Source of the DNA: Nepenthes gracilis
Taxonomy: Eukaryota > Streptophyta > Magnoliopsida > Caryophyllales > Nepenthaceae
Assembly (NCBI GenBank): GCA_033239525.1
Contig: BSYO01000038.1
Location: 7,691,041 to 7,755,040 of the forward strand
Direction: 5' to 3'
Length of the DNA stretch: 64,000 nt
Notes under the pieces: model-generated
The model's database searches: none
The model's input: the letters and a program-made list of their open reading frames with translations, nothing else
What the model was told of the DNA's origin: nothing
In this document: in pieces, positions 35,732 through 46,546 of the stretch
Position numbering within the stretch: position 1 is the first letter of the stretch
Layout: each line of letters starts with the position of its first letter
Translations under genes and position numbers: made by a program

Positions 35732-35909
35732 AGCTTTAACATTGAATCTTAGTGGAGATTTTCTTGGCATAGTATTGATCCGTGGGGATGCTGCATTCAT
35801 ATTAGAGAAAACTAGCTAGCTTGGGGCTACGCTGCAAAAGATAATGCCATGCTATGCATTTATTGAATGAATTCTGTGTATTTTGTTTAAGATATTGAAA
35901 CTCACTGCA

Positions 35910-35916
35910 TTATAAG
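35910..35916 (+). promoter_or_regulatory. TATA box of the truncated P450 copy
   Basis: TTATAAG, 72 bp before the ATG, in the same place as in the intact gene. Confidence 0.5.
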
Positions 35917-35987
35917 TAAGATCAAAGCTATCGAAGTAACTGCAACACACAATCTGCATATGTTTTCATCATTTTAGCCTAACAAAA

Positions 35988-36199
35988 ATGGAGCTTCAAT
36001 TTTCTGCTTTTCCGGTGTTGGTCAGCTTACTTCTCTCTATATTTTTGGGAATAAGAGTTCTGAAAATATTGAAGAAACCCAGTAAAACTTACTTGCTACC
36101 ACCTGGACCTCCTAAGCTATCTCTGATAGGAAACTTGCACCAAATCGCAGGTTCATTGCTGCAATATCAACACCTGCGGCAGTTGTGAAGGGAGCACAG
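35988..36199 (+). pseudogene. Truncated cytochrome P450 (5' end only)
   Basis: The first 66 codons are the N-terminus of a CYP71-type P450: membrane anchor (residues 5-27), basic stop-transfer KILKKPSK, then the proline hinge LLPPGPPKLSLIGN. Codon 67 is TGA where the downstream gene has TCA, and homology ends eight to twelve bases later. There is no heme-binding region. Compared with the intact copy it carries a few replacements in the anchor and hinge. If transcribed from its preserved promoter it could give only a short anchor peptide. Best read as a partial tandem duplicate, or a duplicate whose remainder was lost or displaced by 36200-37088. Confidence 0.85.
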
Positions 36200-37088
36200 T
36201 GTTGGAGCTGGACCGCTTATTTGAACTATGAGAAAATAATCGATAGCGTACAAATAATAATCACAAATAATAAATAGCACACGATTTTATGTATAAAACC
36301 CACTTTTTGAATAAGAGAAAAAAAATCACGAGATTATACATCTGAAATATCCATTACACAATATACGTTTGGTTATATAAATCCAAAAAATATAATGACA
36401 TAATACTTTGTAATAAATAAATCAGAGTAATAATGAATACAAGATAAAAGAGAAAAAATAAGATCAATAAAATGTTCTTTTTAACTTCAATAACAGCGTA
36501 TCCAAGGTCGGTAGAAATTGAAACACGATTCGAAACTTATTTGAATGATCGAACATTTATCTTCTCCATTTTCTCTCTTCTTCTCTTTTTTTTCTCATGG
36601 TGTCGGTGTTTAAGATCTCAAGAATTGCAAATTGGTAACCTTAAAAATCGCATCAGGCACATTTATATCAGAATTGACACTCGAGCATCCGTCGCATGCG
36701 CACAACAACTGTAATCAGCGCGTGAGTGCCTTTTAGAACGCACATCAGGCGCTAATCAATCAAAAAATCATGCTCTTGCATCCCTCGTGCGTTCTTCGGG
36801 TGGCCTTCAATCTGAAATCATCACACATACACCAATCAAGTGCATGTCGCGTGCTACACTGTAATTTTTCCCAATCAATAGAATACATGTGTGTCCTTGT
36901 GTGAGCTACCAAACGACATATATATTGGTTATGAGACTCATACGAGACTGACCCATAACCCAAAAATAAAAATAAACAAACAAAATAAAAAAAATTAATT
37001 AAAAATTAAAAATCAATAAAAATTAAAGACATTCTGGCATTATTGTTAAGCTAGTTTTCACCTGCTTTTTTTTCCCCCGCATATGATT
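36200..37088. other. Sequence replacing the rest of the truncated P450
   Basis: It begins TGTTGGAGCTGG exactly where P450 homology stops, which would suit an LTR end. It contains GATAGCGTACAAATAATAATCAC-type AT-rich sequence, a GC-richer part (36650-36880) with CGCATG and GGCGC words, and an A-rich end. The open frame at 36472-36714 has no motif. No matching right end or TSD was found, so insertion is unproven. Confidence 0.35.
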
Positions 37089-37557
37089 AGCTTCAGCGTT
37101 GAATGGTAGAGGAGATTTTCTTGGCATAGAACTGATGTGTGGGGGATGCTGCATTCATATTAGAGAAAACTAGCTAGCTTGGGGCTAAGCTGCAATAGAT
37201 AATGCGGTGCTATGCATTTATTGAATGAATTCTGTGTATTTTGTTTAAGATAATGAAACACATTGCATTATAAGTAAGATCAAAGCTATCGAAGTAACTG
37301 CAACACACAATCTGCATATGTTTTCATCACTTTACCCTAACAAAAATGGAGCTTCAATTTTCTGCTTTTCTGGTCTTTTTCATCTTACTTCTCTCTATAT
37401 TTTTGGGAATAAGAGTACTGAAAATATTGAAGAAACCCAGTAAAACTTACTTGCTACCACCTGGACCTCCTAGGCTACCTCTGATAGGAAACTTGCACCA
37501 AATCGCAGGTTCATTGCTGCCATATCAACGCCTGCGGCAGTTGTCAGGGGAGCATGG
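37089..37557 (+). repeat. Direct repeat, copy 2: promoter and exon 1 start of the intact P450
   Basis: Partner of 35732-36199. The high similarity of the non-coding part points to a recent duplication or to gene conversion. Confidence 0.85.
37268..37274 (+). promoter_or_regulatory. Probable TATA box of the P450 gene
   Basis: TTATAAG, 72 bp before the start codon, implying a 5' UTR of roughly 40-45 bases. It is conserved in the duplicated promoter. Confidence 0.5.
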
Positions 37558-38970
37558 ACCCGTGATGCACTTGCAACTGGGAGAAGTTTGCATGGTTATC
37601 ATTTCTTCCGCAGATGCTGCTAAAGAGGTACTGAAAACGCATGATATCATCTTTGCCAGTAGACCTGATATACTTGGCACGAGTATCATAACATATGGCT
37701 TCATCGACATCGTGGAAACCCCATATGGAAAATACTGGCAGCGGTTACGAAGACTTGGCCTGATGGAGCTTCTATCTCCGAAAAGAATCCAATCATCTCG
37801 GCCGATTAGGGAACAGGAGGTCTCAGCTCTTATTCAAAACATCACCCATGAAGACGGGTCGGTGACTAATCTGAGCGAGAAAATTTTCTCATTGACAAAG
37901 GGCATCGTTGCAAGAATAATGTTTGGTAATAAAGTTGAAGATGAAGTAGCATTCACATCTTTTATAGAGGAGGCTGGGCCACTGCTTAATGATTTTCCCC
38001 TTGACGACATGTTTCCTTCCAACACATTACTTCACATGATAAGTGGAAGGCGACGCAAAACCGAGAATCATCGTCATGCTTGTGACAAGATACTCGATCG
38101 TATAATCGCAGATCACGTGCCTTGGAAGGCTGATAAAAGCAAAGGTGAAGGTGCTCAAGAAGATTTGGTAGATGTTCTCCTGGGAGTAGCATTACAAGAT
38201 GCAAACTTTGATGTATCCATGATAACCAAAGCGATCAAAGGAGTAATATTGGTTAGTATACCCTCTCTATTTATTCTCGTAAACTTATATATGCAGGTAG
38301 TTAAGTGCATGACCGCCTATTTGTCACCATATAGGAAACTTTCATAGCTGCAAGCGAGACATCCGCGTCTGTTATCGATTGGGCAATGTCTGAAATGATA
38401 AAAAATCCAGGAATAATGCAGGAGGCGCAGGCAGAGGTGAGACATGTATTCGAGGAGAAAGGAACGTTAGTTGATGAGTCATGTATTCATAAGCTCATGT
38501 TCTTGAAGTTGATTATCAAAGAAACTCTAAGATTATATCCTCCTGGTCCTCTGTTACTCCCAAGAGAATCCATTGAAAGATGTCAGATTAATGGATACGA
38601 AATACCTGCCAAATGTAGGACTATTATCAATGCATGGGCGATCGGAAGAGATCCCATGTATTGGAGAGATGCCGACAGCTTCATCCCAAAGAGATTCCAC
38701 GACTGCCCAATCGATTACAAGGGGAATAATTTCGAGTACATCCCGTTTGGTTCGGGAAGAAAAATGTGCCCCGGCATATTATTTGCTATGGCCAACATTG
38801 AGCTTTCACTTGCCATGTTGCTCTACCATTTTGATTGGAGTCTTCCTGATGGGCTAAAACACCAAGATCTTGATATGACTGAAACATGTAGTGCATCACT
38901 GAGAAGAAAGAAGAATCTTTATGTAATCCCTACTCCCTTCCGTAGGGACAAAATGCCTCTAGGATTGTAA
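37346..38970 (+). CDS. Cytochrome P450, CYP71 clan (two exons, 513 aa)
   Basis: Heme-thiolate monooxygenase of the ER membrane, expected to use NADPH-P450 reductase. Exon 1 is 37346-38251 (302 codons), then a GT-AG intron of 83 bp, and exon 2 is 38335-38970, joined in phase 0 at the conserved CYP71 intron site. In order: anchor (residues 5-27), hinge PPGPPRLPLIGN (38-49), I-helix AASET (307-311, with Ala where Gly is usual), ExxR E365-R368 (KETLR), PKRF (420-423), and heme loop PFGSGRKMCPG with Cys447. The length is normal. The best fit is a CYP71D-like enzyme of terpenoid or other specialised metabolism, but the substrate cannot be read from sequence. The start is the first ATG after the TATA box. 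The frame is intact and probably functional. Confidence 0.93.
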
Positions 38971-39400
38971 GAGTAAGAATCACTTGCAAGTACTTTCGGT
39001 TTTGTAAGTTGCCAAGGGGTCAAGTGTAGCAAAAGTTAATGTCAAGTAAAAATATGAAAGTTACATTATGCTTTATTGCAAAACGATGGCATTGCGGAAC
39101 ATTAGATTCGTGATCTTGTTGATTATACGATTTAATCTATGATGTTTAATGAAGAAAAAACAGTCATGTGATTAAAATCTTCCCCTCACAAATTTAAGAA
39201 AGCCATTGAAATGCTCGAGGATGTCTAATGATTTAATGGTGGTAAAACTAATTCACCACGGAAGGAAAATGAGGACAAGATATTGAATATGAAGCTATAG
39301 CATTTGAAATTCATAGACATCAATTATTTTTATTCTACCCAAAAAATAAGACATTCATATATTTGTTGTACCTTATGATCTAATTAACTTCAAAACTCCT
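38971..39400. other. P450 3' UTR and downstream sequence
   Basis: AT-rich and non-coding. No clear polyadenylation signal stands out. Confidence 0.35.
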
Positions 39401-40150
39401 AAATAATTTGGGTTTACTACACAACATTCCTCATTGAACAAAATTGATATAGGGTGTTCATCCCAACCATTATCTTCAATCTTTTGAACATACCAAACTT
39501 GAACAATTTTTTAACAATATTATTAACTTGATATGAGGCTTTGCATTACCACTTGACTTCATTATTCTTCACTTTTTCTTGAACAAAATAATAGCATGTG
39601 TCAATATACTTACTCTTCTTATGGAATACGAAATATTTTGTCAAGGCAAATGAAAATTTACAATCAAAATAAATCTTTATAGAACATATTTGTAAAAATT
39701 CTGAATTATGCCAAATTTTATGGCACACAGTATTATTAGTCACACATACTTGGTTTCACGAGTTGATAGTATAACCAGTATTTGTTTCTTTAAACAACAT
39801 GTAAAAGATGAATTGCCTATGATGAAAGCAAATTGGGTTGTGTTCTTTCATTCAACCAAATCTCTTTCCCAAATATGGTCATTATAACCATAAATATCAA
39901 ATTTATTAGCAAATGAGTAAAGCAAACTATCATTTAAGAGTTTCTTTTATAACTTTGGCTCTATTTTTTCACATCGAGAGGTGTTTGATCTGATACTTCT
40001 ATATACCTGCCAATCAAGCCGATGCTATAAAGAATATCCAGCCTCAAATAAATAAGGTATTAAAGACTTCTCACATGACTTTTAAAGTATGTTAGATCAA
40101 CACATACGGTTTATAACAAATTCAAAATGTAATCTTATTGGGATGTGTTT
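39400..40150 (-). pseudogene. Copia RT/RNase H remnant
   Basis: Minus strand in order: ILYSIGLIGRYIEV near 40025 (family L.YL....RPDI), FDIYGYNDHIWERDLVE near 39905-39855 (family L.GY.DSDWAGD..DR), FAFIIG, and at 39690-39450 FVFHKKSKYIDTCYYFVQEKV (family .V.H.RTKHI...YHF.RE.V), then the tail region. Stops and frame changes are present. No LTR can be assigned. Confidence 0.65.
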
Positions 40151-41664
40151 ATAACAAATTCAAAAGTCCAGAAACAAACGTTATAAGATAGTCTCATACT
40201 CAAATCATTAGCCAAATCAGAACATAGTCTAATTGGGATGTGCTCATAACAAATTGTGATCCAAAATCAAATCATATAATCCAAGTCTTATTATATCCAT
40301 ATGAAAATTATAGAGAACGACAAAATTCGAATCTAAATCACATACAAATATAAGAAAGTGGAAACGAAATCATATAAATTAAAACATATTCTAGGACATA
40401 CTGTCTATCTAAATATATGAGACTAACCAAATCCCATTCGTAGGCAAACTTGCAAATCTCGAACCGATGTTTAAAAATAAATCCACACAGAAATAAAAAA
40501 TACATACAAAATCGAAAAACCAAAGGTCAAACAATCAATTTGAAAAAAGATTACATATATTTTCAATAACCTTAAAACCATATTAACCACTGTTTAGACC
40601 CATGGGTAGGGCTATTTATGTATTCTATCTTTTATAGATAATGAACTTATTTTCTATATTTTTTCACCCATGACTTTAGATGTAATACTAAAGTTTAGTA
40701 CATATATTAGAACATTTAAATATATTAGTTTTTTATTTAATTCACTTATGATGATTCTCATTAAAACATAAATATGTAGGTTATTTACAAATAAAATTTT
40801 TTATGCCGGTAAAAAAAGGAGTCACATAATTTTTCAGTCTAGAGAGAACACCACATATTATATATTGAATCGTTTCACAAATGTAGCGGCATCTTTTCCC
40901 ATGAAACGATGCATTAATACTAATGCACAACCCAGGTGTGGCTGGAGCAAATAAGGTCTTTTTTAGCTTGTGCTTTTTGGCAACTATTTGACATTGGGTG
41001 TATTGGGTTTTAGAAATATTTTGTATAAAATGTGAATTAGGAAGGATTGGTTAACGAAATATGAACCAAAGTAGATATAGAACTATGCACCAATCAATAG
41101 AAAATTCATCAAATAGTATACATGCATGGTTTTGAATAAAAGAAAGAAGTAAAGAATCCTCTTTTTAACTCTGGCTCTCTCACTTTGTCATTGCTTCTTC
41201 TCCAAAAAATAAGTTCAAGCCACTTGAATTGTTATTGCGCATTTTACCTACAACTAGCCACTGAAATTCTCACCAACACTATTACTTAAATTACATGCTC
41301 TTGACTATCTTATAGAATCTCTTGGAAGGGTTTTACTTGGGTGAAACTTCACGTAAATATTAAGTGAATGATCCTTTTAATACCAAGACAAAAAAATATG
41401 TTTAATGGACATGGAAACTTAATGTATCCGACCTAAATTCAACAGTTTTCTCATCTAACATTTTAGAGAATAAGTTCTTTGTTCATTTTGATGAACTTGC
41501 ACACAAGGGGGCAGAAAAACTAGGATCTTAGGTAAGAGTTATTGAAGGCAAAATAGGTTCCCGTTGAAAAACATCAAACGACCCAGCATTGCCATACTTA
41601 GAAAAGAAGATAATATGGATAACAGAAAGGAAAAATAATAATAATAACAATAACAACAGAAGAC
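40151..41664. other. Non-coding region between the copia fragment and the CAP-G2 relic
   Basis: AT-rich. A TAATAATAATAACAATAACAACA run at 41636-41658 is a degraded trinucleotide repeat. The 3' coding part expected for CAP-G2 was not recognised here. Confidence 0.35.
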
Positions 41665-42169
41665 ACTTGCCACTGAAGATGAGGCTACATAACTTGGACC
41701 AAAGTTCCTCATGTTGCTATGGCTGTCAATGCCGTCAACAGTGACATCTTGAAGAATGAGATGCAAAGGGAGAGCTGTATATGCAGCAACCAGAGATGAA
41801 TCCATGAAATCACAACACATACAATGTGCAATGCTGACTTAAAAAATGATCTTTAAGGCTAAAAAGGCCTGCTTTAGAGCTTCAGACTCCAAAATCGATC
41901 TGCGACTGACCTTGGAGATTAGCAAGTCTTTAATTTGCCAGGCTATTCCGGCAGCAATCTGATAATTTTCCTTAAATGTGGATGGTCTTTTTTCACTTTT
42001 ACACCTGACTGAAAATTGAACCGACCGACCTTTCTTCCTCCTTGCAGTGGAAAAAACCTGCCTGGGTAATTCAGTGCTGAAGTTGTTATGACACACTAGG
42101 GCAGTTGATTGCAGAAGGCTTGTTAAGGATTCAAACATATCCTTGAACCAATGGCCTAACAGATCACAC

Positions 42170-42873
42170 TTTTGGGGTCATTCCTGTGTAAAGGTGTTAT
42201 GGGTCCACGGACTCTGAGAGGCTATGGTTTGAGGACTTGTTCCTGAGCAACCGAGAACTCTGTGCAATATAATTTTGAGGACTTTCTAAGTATGCGCAAT
42301 CTTTGCAGAGTCGTCTCTGTAGAGCATGATCTACAGAGCCGTTTTTTTGTGCTCGGCATGATTGTTTTGCAGGGGAGTGTTGGTGCAGGGTTGTACATGC
42401 GTTAGGCGGCTGTCTATACGTGTGTCCTCCATATTAGCTTGGTTGTTACCTTCAACAGCACATATACATATATATACATATATATACACATATATATACA
42501 TATTGTAGTGTGTACTGTGTGTATATTGTAGGATAAAAGAGTGAAAAATTTACAAGTGAGGAAAATAGTGAAGAAAAGAAGAGCAGCGAGTAAAAAAAGC
42601 TGAGAGTGTTCTTGTGCTTTTGTTTTTTATCATTGCCTCAAGGGCTTGTGCGGTCGGGTGGTTTCTGTAACCATTTTTCATATATGGATTTGTTTAAGGA
42701 CTAAATATCCCGGGATTTTTCTTTTCGGTTTGTGAAGGATTTTCCACGTAAAATCTGTGCGTTTTTCCTCTCTGTCTCCCATTATATATGTCTGAGTGTT
42801 TGCTGTCCAATCGGCCATTTGCTTCAACAAGTTTGAAGTCATCGCGTCTGTCTAATCCTTTTCTGGCCCAACA
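42170..42873 (+). mobile_element. Solo LTR in the CAP-G2 relic (704 bp)
   Basis: Ends TTTTGGGG (expected TGTTGGGG, mutated) and CCCAACA. Flanks are CACAC (42165-42169) and CTCAC (42874-42878), a TSD with one mismatch. Removing the LTR and one TSD gives ERQDKVRSV in frame on the minus strand, matching the family and supporting these limits. A TA/CA-rich stretch (42460-42500) and a TTTTCCACGTAAAA block (42738-) suggest plus-strand orientation. Confidence 0.75.
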
Positions 42874-43517
42874 CTCACTTTGTCTTGCCTTTCTATATTT
42901 CCTGATAGATCACCGGAATTTGCTACTAGGCCTATGCATTCTTTGAGAAGCCCATCTAACCCAGGTGGGGAGACGACATAAGCCATGTTGAAGGGAGAGG
43001 ATTGAGCATTCCCACTGCCTGCCACATCCAACAATGCCTTCAGCTTTTCACCCGAAAGTAGTTTCTTGCGGGCTTCTTTGCACATTGCCTCGCTTGCTAG
43101 GCTGTTGCAAAGCTGAGCTGCAGCAACAAGCATCTCATCAATCTGAGCTGCATCCAGATTATCAGGTGACAATGTCATGTTTATGAGAACTCTGACAAGT
43201 TCCATGAGAGACTTCGTAGGTGCCCCTTATGATGCAGCAAACTCACAAAATCTTGCTCCAGCTAGAGGAGACCTTCTAACAAGTGTAACGTAACGGCTTC
43301 ACGCTTCTGCTGGGAAATATGATGGCATAAGAAGCCGCGTGATTCTTAGTGCAACGAGTGGTTTATCATTTGTCAATGTCTGAAGCAACACATCCAAATT
43401 CACACCCTGAAGATCAAAGCAAGGAAGAAAAATCAATCACAAAGGTAAATGCTACTGACACTCTCTAATATCTGAATCCACTCTATATTACCTTGTGAAA
43501 CCAATCCTCGAATATTG

Positions 43518-44558
43518 TGTTGGGTCTGATCACTCTCTCGTGGATAACCCAATAAACTGGTTTGTCATCGGAGGATTTGTGAAGAACAAATCCGGAGAAC
43601 TATTTCTGGTCAATAAGATGTTGACCGAAGGAGAATGATTGATGATCAATGGAGATTGACCGGCGGACAATGAGAATCCGTCAGCGAAGGTTGGCCGTCC
43701 CGAGGGGCCGCAGAGCACTGCTTGGATGGCGGGCGGGTAGCGAGGAGGCGATCAGCAGGGAAGGTTGACCGGATGACATCAAGAAGGCAGTCAGCGGGGA
43801 AGTTGACCGGTTGAGTCTTGGGCCTTGAGACTATGGAAAGTGACAAATGGTAAAGTGGGCGAAGTCTTTTCGAGATTAGTCGACGAGTTGGCGATTGAGG
43901 CTGCAGAGCACGCGTCAGTCTGCGGTGCGAGCATGCGCCGTCTACAGGGCATGGGCCTACAGGAAGCTTGGGAACTGGCGAAACGTTGCACTTATTATTT
44001 GCAAGTGGTGACCAGTTGGGCAGATGGGATTAGGTGGAGTCAGGACGTCTATATATGAGCACTAGGAGCTTCCAGAGAGGAGATGCCTTGAGCTAGTCCA
44101 AAGGCGCCCAGAGTGGTGACCAGGCTGGTGTGGGAGACAATACCAGGGGCGCTGTATGCCGGCCGCCGTGTGCGAGGGTGAAACGGCGGGCTACCGTTTC
44201 ACCAACACTTGTAAAATGTAGAGAGGAGTGCACTGTTAGTGAGAGGGAGAACAAAGAAAAACAGAGAGTAAAAGAAAGGAATATTTCCCGTTTACTCCGG
44301 TGAGGTTTTTCTTTGTTATTCTCGGGTGTGTAGCGGATACTTTATCTTGGGAGTTTATAACCCATTTTATATAGTGGATTTATTGGTGGACTATGTGTCC
44401 CGTAGTTTTTCCTTTTCGGTTGGGAAGGGGTTTTCACGTAAAAAATGTTGTGCATCTTTTGTTTCTTGTTCATAATAAATGGTGGCTGTTGATGACGGGG
44501 GGTTCAGATTTTCGGCTACTGTTGGATCTGGTGGTTCCGGGTCTTCTGACCCCCAACA
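43518..44558 (+). mobile_element. Solo LTR inside a CAP-G2 exon (1041 bp)
   Basis: Ends TGTTGGGTC and CCCCCAACA with a perfect 5-bp TSD TATTG (43513-43517 and 44559-44563). The TATA-like CTATATATG at 44049-44057 and TTTTCACGTAAAAA near 44431 set the plus orientation, opposite to CAP-G2. It contains several TTGACC words (43600-43820). No internal retrotransposon sequence remains. Confidence 0.9.
43600..43820. promoter_or_regulatory. W-box-like cluster in the solo LTR U3
   Basis: GGTCAA or TTGACC occurs at about 43607, 43620, 43657, 43764 and 43802, mostly as TTGACCGG. WRKY binding is an inference from the core motif. Confidence 0.4.
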
Positions 44559-44991
44559 TATTGCTAAGAAGCAATAGGAGATCAGTAACAGCGAGCCGTA
44601 CTGACAGAACGGCATCTAGAATCATGTGCCCCAATCGCGGTAGGAGGACTTTAAGAATCTCATGGGATTGAGGATTCCCAAGTAAATATATGATGCCCTT
44701 CAAGGTTGAAAGTCTAACCTCATTGGATGCATCATGCGGCATGTCGTCAAAAATTTTAGTCAGGATCTTCGTGATTGCTGATGAAGGAATGACTTCCCAA
44801 AATAAATGAAGGATGCGACAACAACCTTCAACTGCCACTACCCTTACATCTGGGCAATCATCAGTAAGTAGTCTCTCCAGTAAGAAGAACTGTTTATCAA
44901 GCAATGTGTCTTTAATCACTTTAGCTGCATCGAGAGGAAACATATCTAACAGTAAGTGAAGTGCATTTTGTCAAACATTTGAATTTGCAAC

Positions 44992-46460
44992 CTGTCAAAA
45001 GCATAGAGGAAAAAATCTTAATATGGATGAATAGAGTTGCCCACAAAATAATAAAATAATAATAGTATCTAAAAACGTATAAAAGCTACACTTATGAAAT
45101 ATAAGATACAGAAAACACATTTAAAATGGTGTTTGAAAACTTAAAATACAGGACAAATAAAATATTTGTGAGAAAAAGTAAGTCAGTTGTTATTGAAATA
45201 AAGAGATTAAGATGAATTAGAAAATAAAAAAAATATTTTAAAATTATTTCTATTTTGTTTCTATTCTCAAATAATATTATAATAAATTGGGTATAGTGAT
45301 GAAAGTGGACTAAAATAATTGAACCTAATTGATGGGATTTAAAGTTTTGTTGTAATTGTCGTCATAAAATTATAGAGTGTCTTAGTATCACAGTGGATCA
45401 TGTTGTCTAAAATCTATTTTCTTTGGCTGGTTTTGCATATGGCATTATAGTTGACCATTGTACATTTACGAACAGTAAAAACAATTGATAACCTTACCTA
45501 AGAATAACTGGTATAATAATAAAAATATTCTAACTTCTCTGATTAAAATAATAAATATTAACGAGTCATCTTGGTAGATAAAACTCCTATTATAAAAAAG
45601 GTCTTAGAAATAGTCAAATTATTTTTGTGTTTATTATATACAGTCTATAATATATTATATAAGAGTTTCAACAAAATAAATGTGTGAACATTACATTGTA
45701 TGGTAATGATTTTAATATTATATTAAGGTTCCCATCAAATTTTCCCAACGCACACATAAAGAGGATAAATGAATAGGCAACAAAAGAAGCAAAGGGTCAC
45801 GCTAAAACATATTATATCATATTTAAATGTTTGAAAATACAATTTTTTATAAAAAAAATACTTACTATTTTATGAATTAATTACAAATATTATTAAATTT
45901 GGAACTAAATTTAAAGATTTGTACTAAAAATTACTATATTATAATTCAAATTAAAGTTTTAATAATATAGATGGTTGAACTCCACCCACCTTATATAGAA
46001 TTCAAAATATACCAAAGCCTAACTAAGCTAGTAATCCACATTATAATTTTAATCAATATTAATTATATGTAAATATTTAATGAAAAATTATAACATGGGA
46101 GCATGCTATTAGTTTTTTCCCAAACTGAAAAAATTTTATCTTTTTAAAAGACAAATGTAATTATTTTTTAAATTTAAGTTGTTTATTTTTAAATAGATTA
46201 TTATAAATTAATAATTAATTTAATTAATTTTTAATTTTTTAAAATAATTAAATTATAACTATTTATTCAAATATAAATAAACTAAACTCAAAAAAAAAAA
46301 AAAAAACTTTCTTTTTCGTAGAAAAAGCACCCTTAATCCGTTTTCTTCCTATCTTGAATTTAAATCTATATGTCTTTAATAAATAATTTTTAAAAAATAT
46401 CAAAAAAGAAAAACAAAATCCAGATTAAACAGCAAAGAGAAGGTTAAGCGGCGACGGTCA
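44992..46460. other. Intergenic region between the CAP-G2 relic and NOP53
   Basis: Very AT-rich, with a long A-run at about 46292-46308. It must hold the NOP53 promoter. No convincing TATA box was chosen among the many AT stretches. No coding sequence seen. Confidence 0.4.
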
Positions 46461-46462
46461 TC

Positions 46463-46473
46463 AGAACCCTAGA
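46463..46473 (+). promoter_or_regulatory. telo-box-like element in the NOP53 leader
   Basis: CAGAACCCTAG, one base off the AAACCCTA telo-box found near the start sites of many plant ribosomal-protein and nucleolar genes. It is 75-85 bp before the NOP53 ATG. The role is inferred. Confidence 0.3.
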
Positions 46474-46546
46474 CGGCAGCTTGATTTCGTGTCTTCATTT
46501 CGGCGGCCACCAGAGTTGTAGACCACCGTACAGAGGTGAGAGAGAG

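Larger units (their letters stand above)
35732..36199 (+). repeat. Direct repeat, copy 1: P450 promoter plus start of exon 1
   Basis: Matches 37089-37557 nearly base for base: about 256 bp upstream of the ATG and 212 bp of coding sequence. Similarity stops abruptly after GGAGCA. The distance from repeat start to ATG differs by only one base between copies. Confidence 0.85.
41665..44991 (-). pseudogene. Condensin II subunit G2 (CAP-G2 / NCAPG2) relic
   Basis: The normal product is a HEAT-repeat subunit of condensin II, which compacts chromosomes. Only a central part is left, in three coding blocks. Block 44991-43492 (after a CAG acceptor) includes FPLDAAKVIKDTLLDKQFFL, DCPDVRVVAVEGCCRIL and EVRLSTLKGIIYLLGNPQSH. 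Block 43406-42874 includes LVRVLINMTLSPDNLD. Block 42169-41665 includes SLLQSTALVCH and GIAWQIKDLL, then the CDFMDSS region. Damage: TGA at VANSNV-stop-QNALHLL (about 44965), a solo LTR at 43518, a one-base frame offset near 43505, TGA and TAA near 43310 and 43230, a second solo LTR at 42170, another frame offset near 42150, and TAA before VSIAHC (about 41847). An intron (43491-43407) is kept, so it is not a processed copy. N- and C-terminal exons are absent from the window. Confidence 0.8.

Noticed and set aside
36200..37088. A defined solo LTR after the truncated P450
   Set aside because: The left edge looks right, but no CA end or TSD could be found, so it is kept as unassigned sequence.
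46481..46546. An upstream in-frame ATG for NOP53
   Set aside because: It would add 22 residues that the family lacks. The conserved N-terminus begins at 46547, and the upstream stretch reads as 5' UTR.
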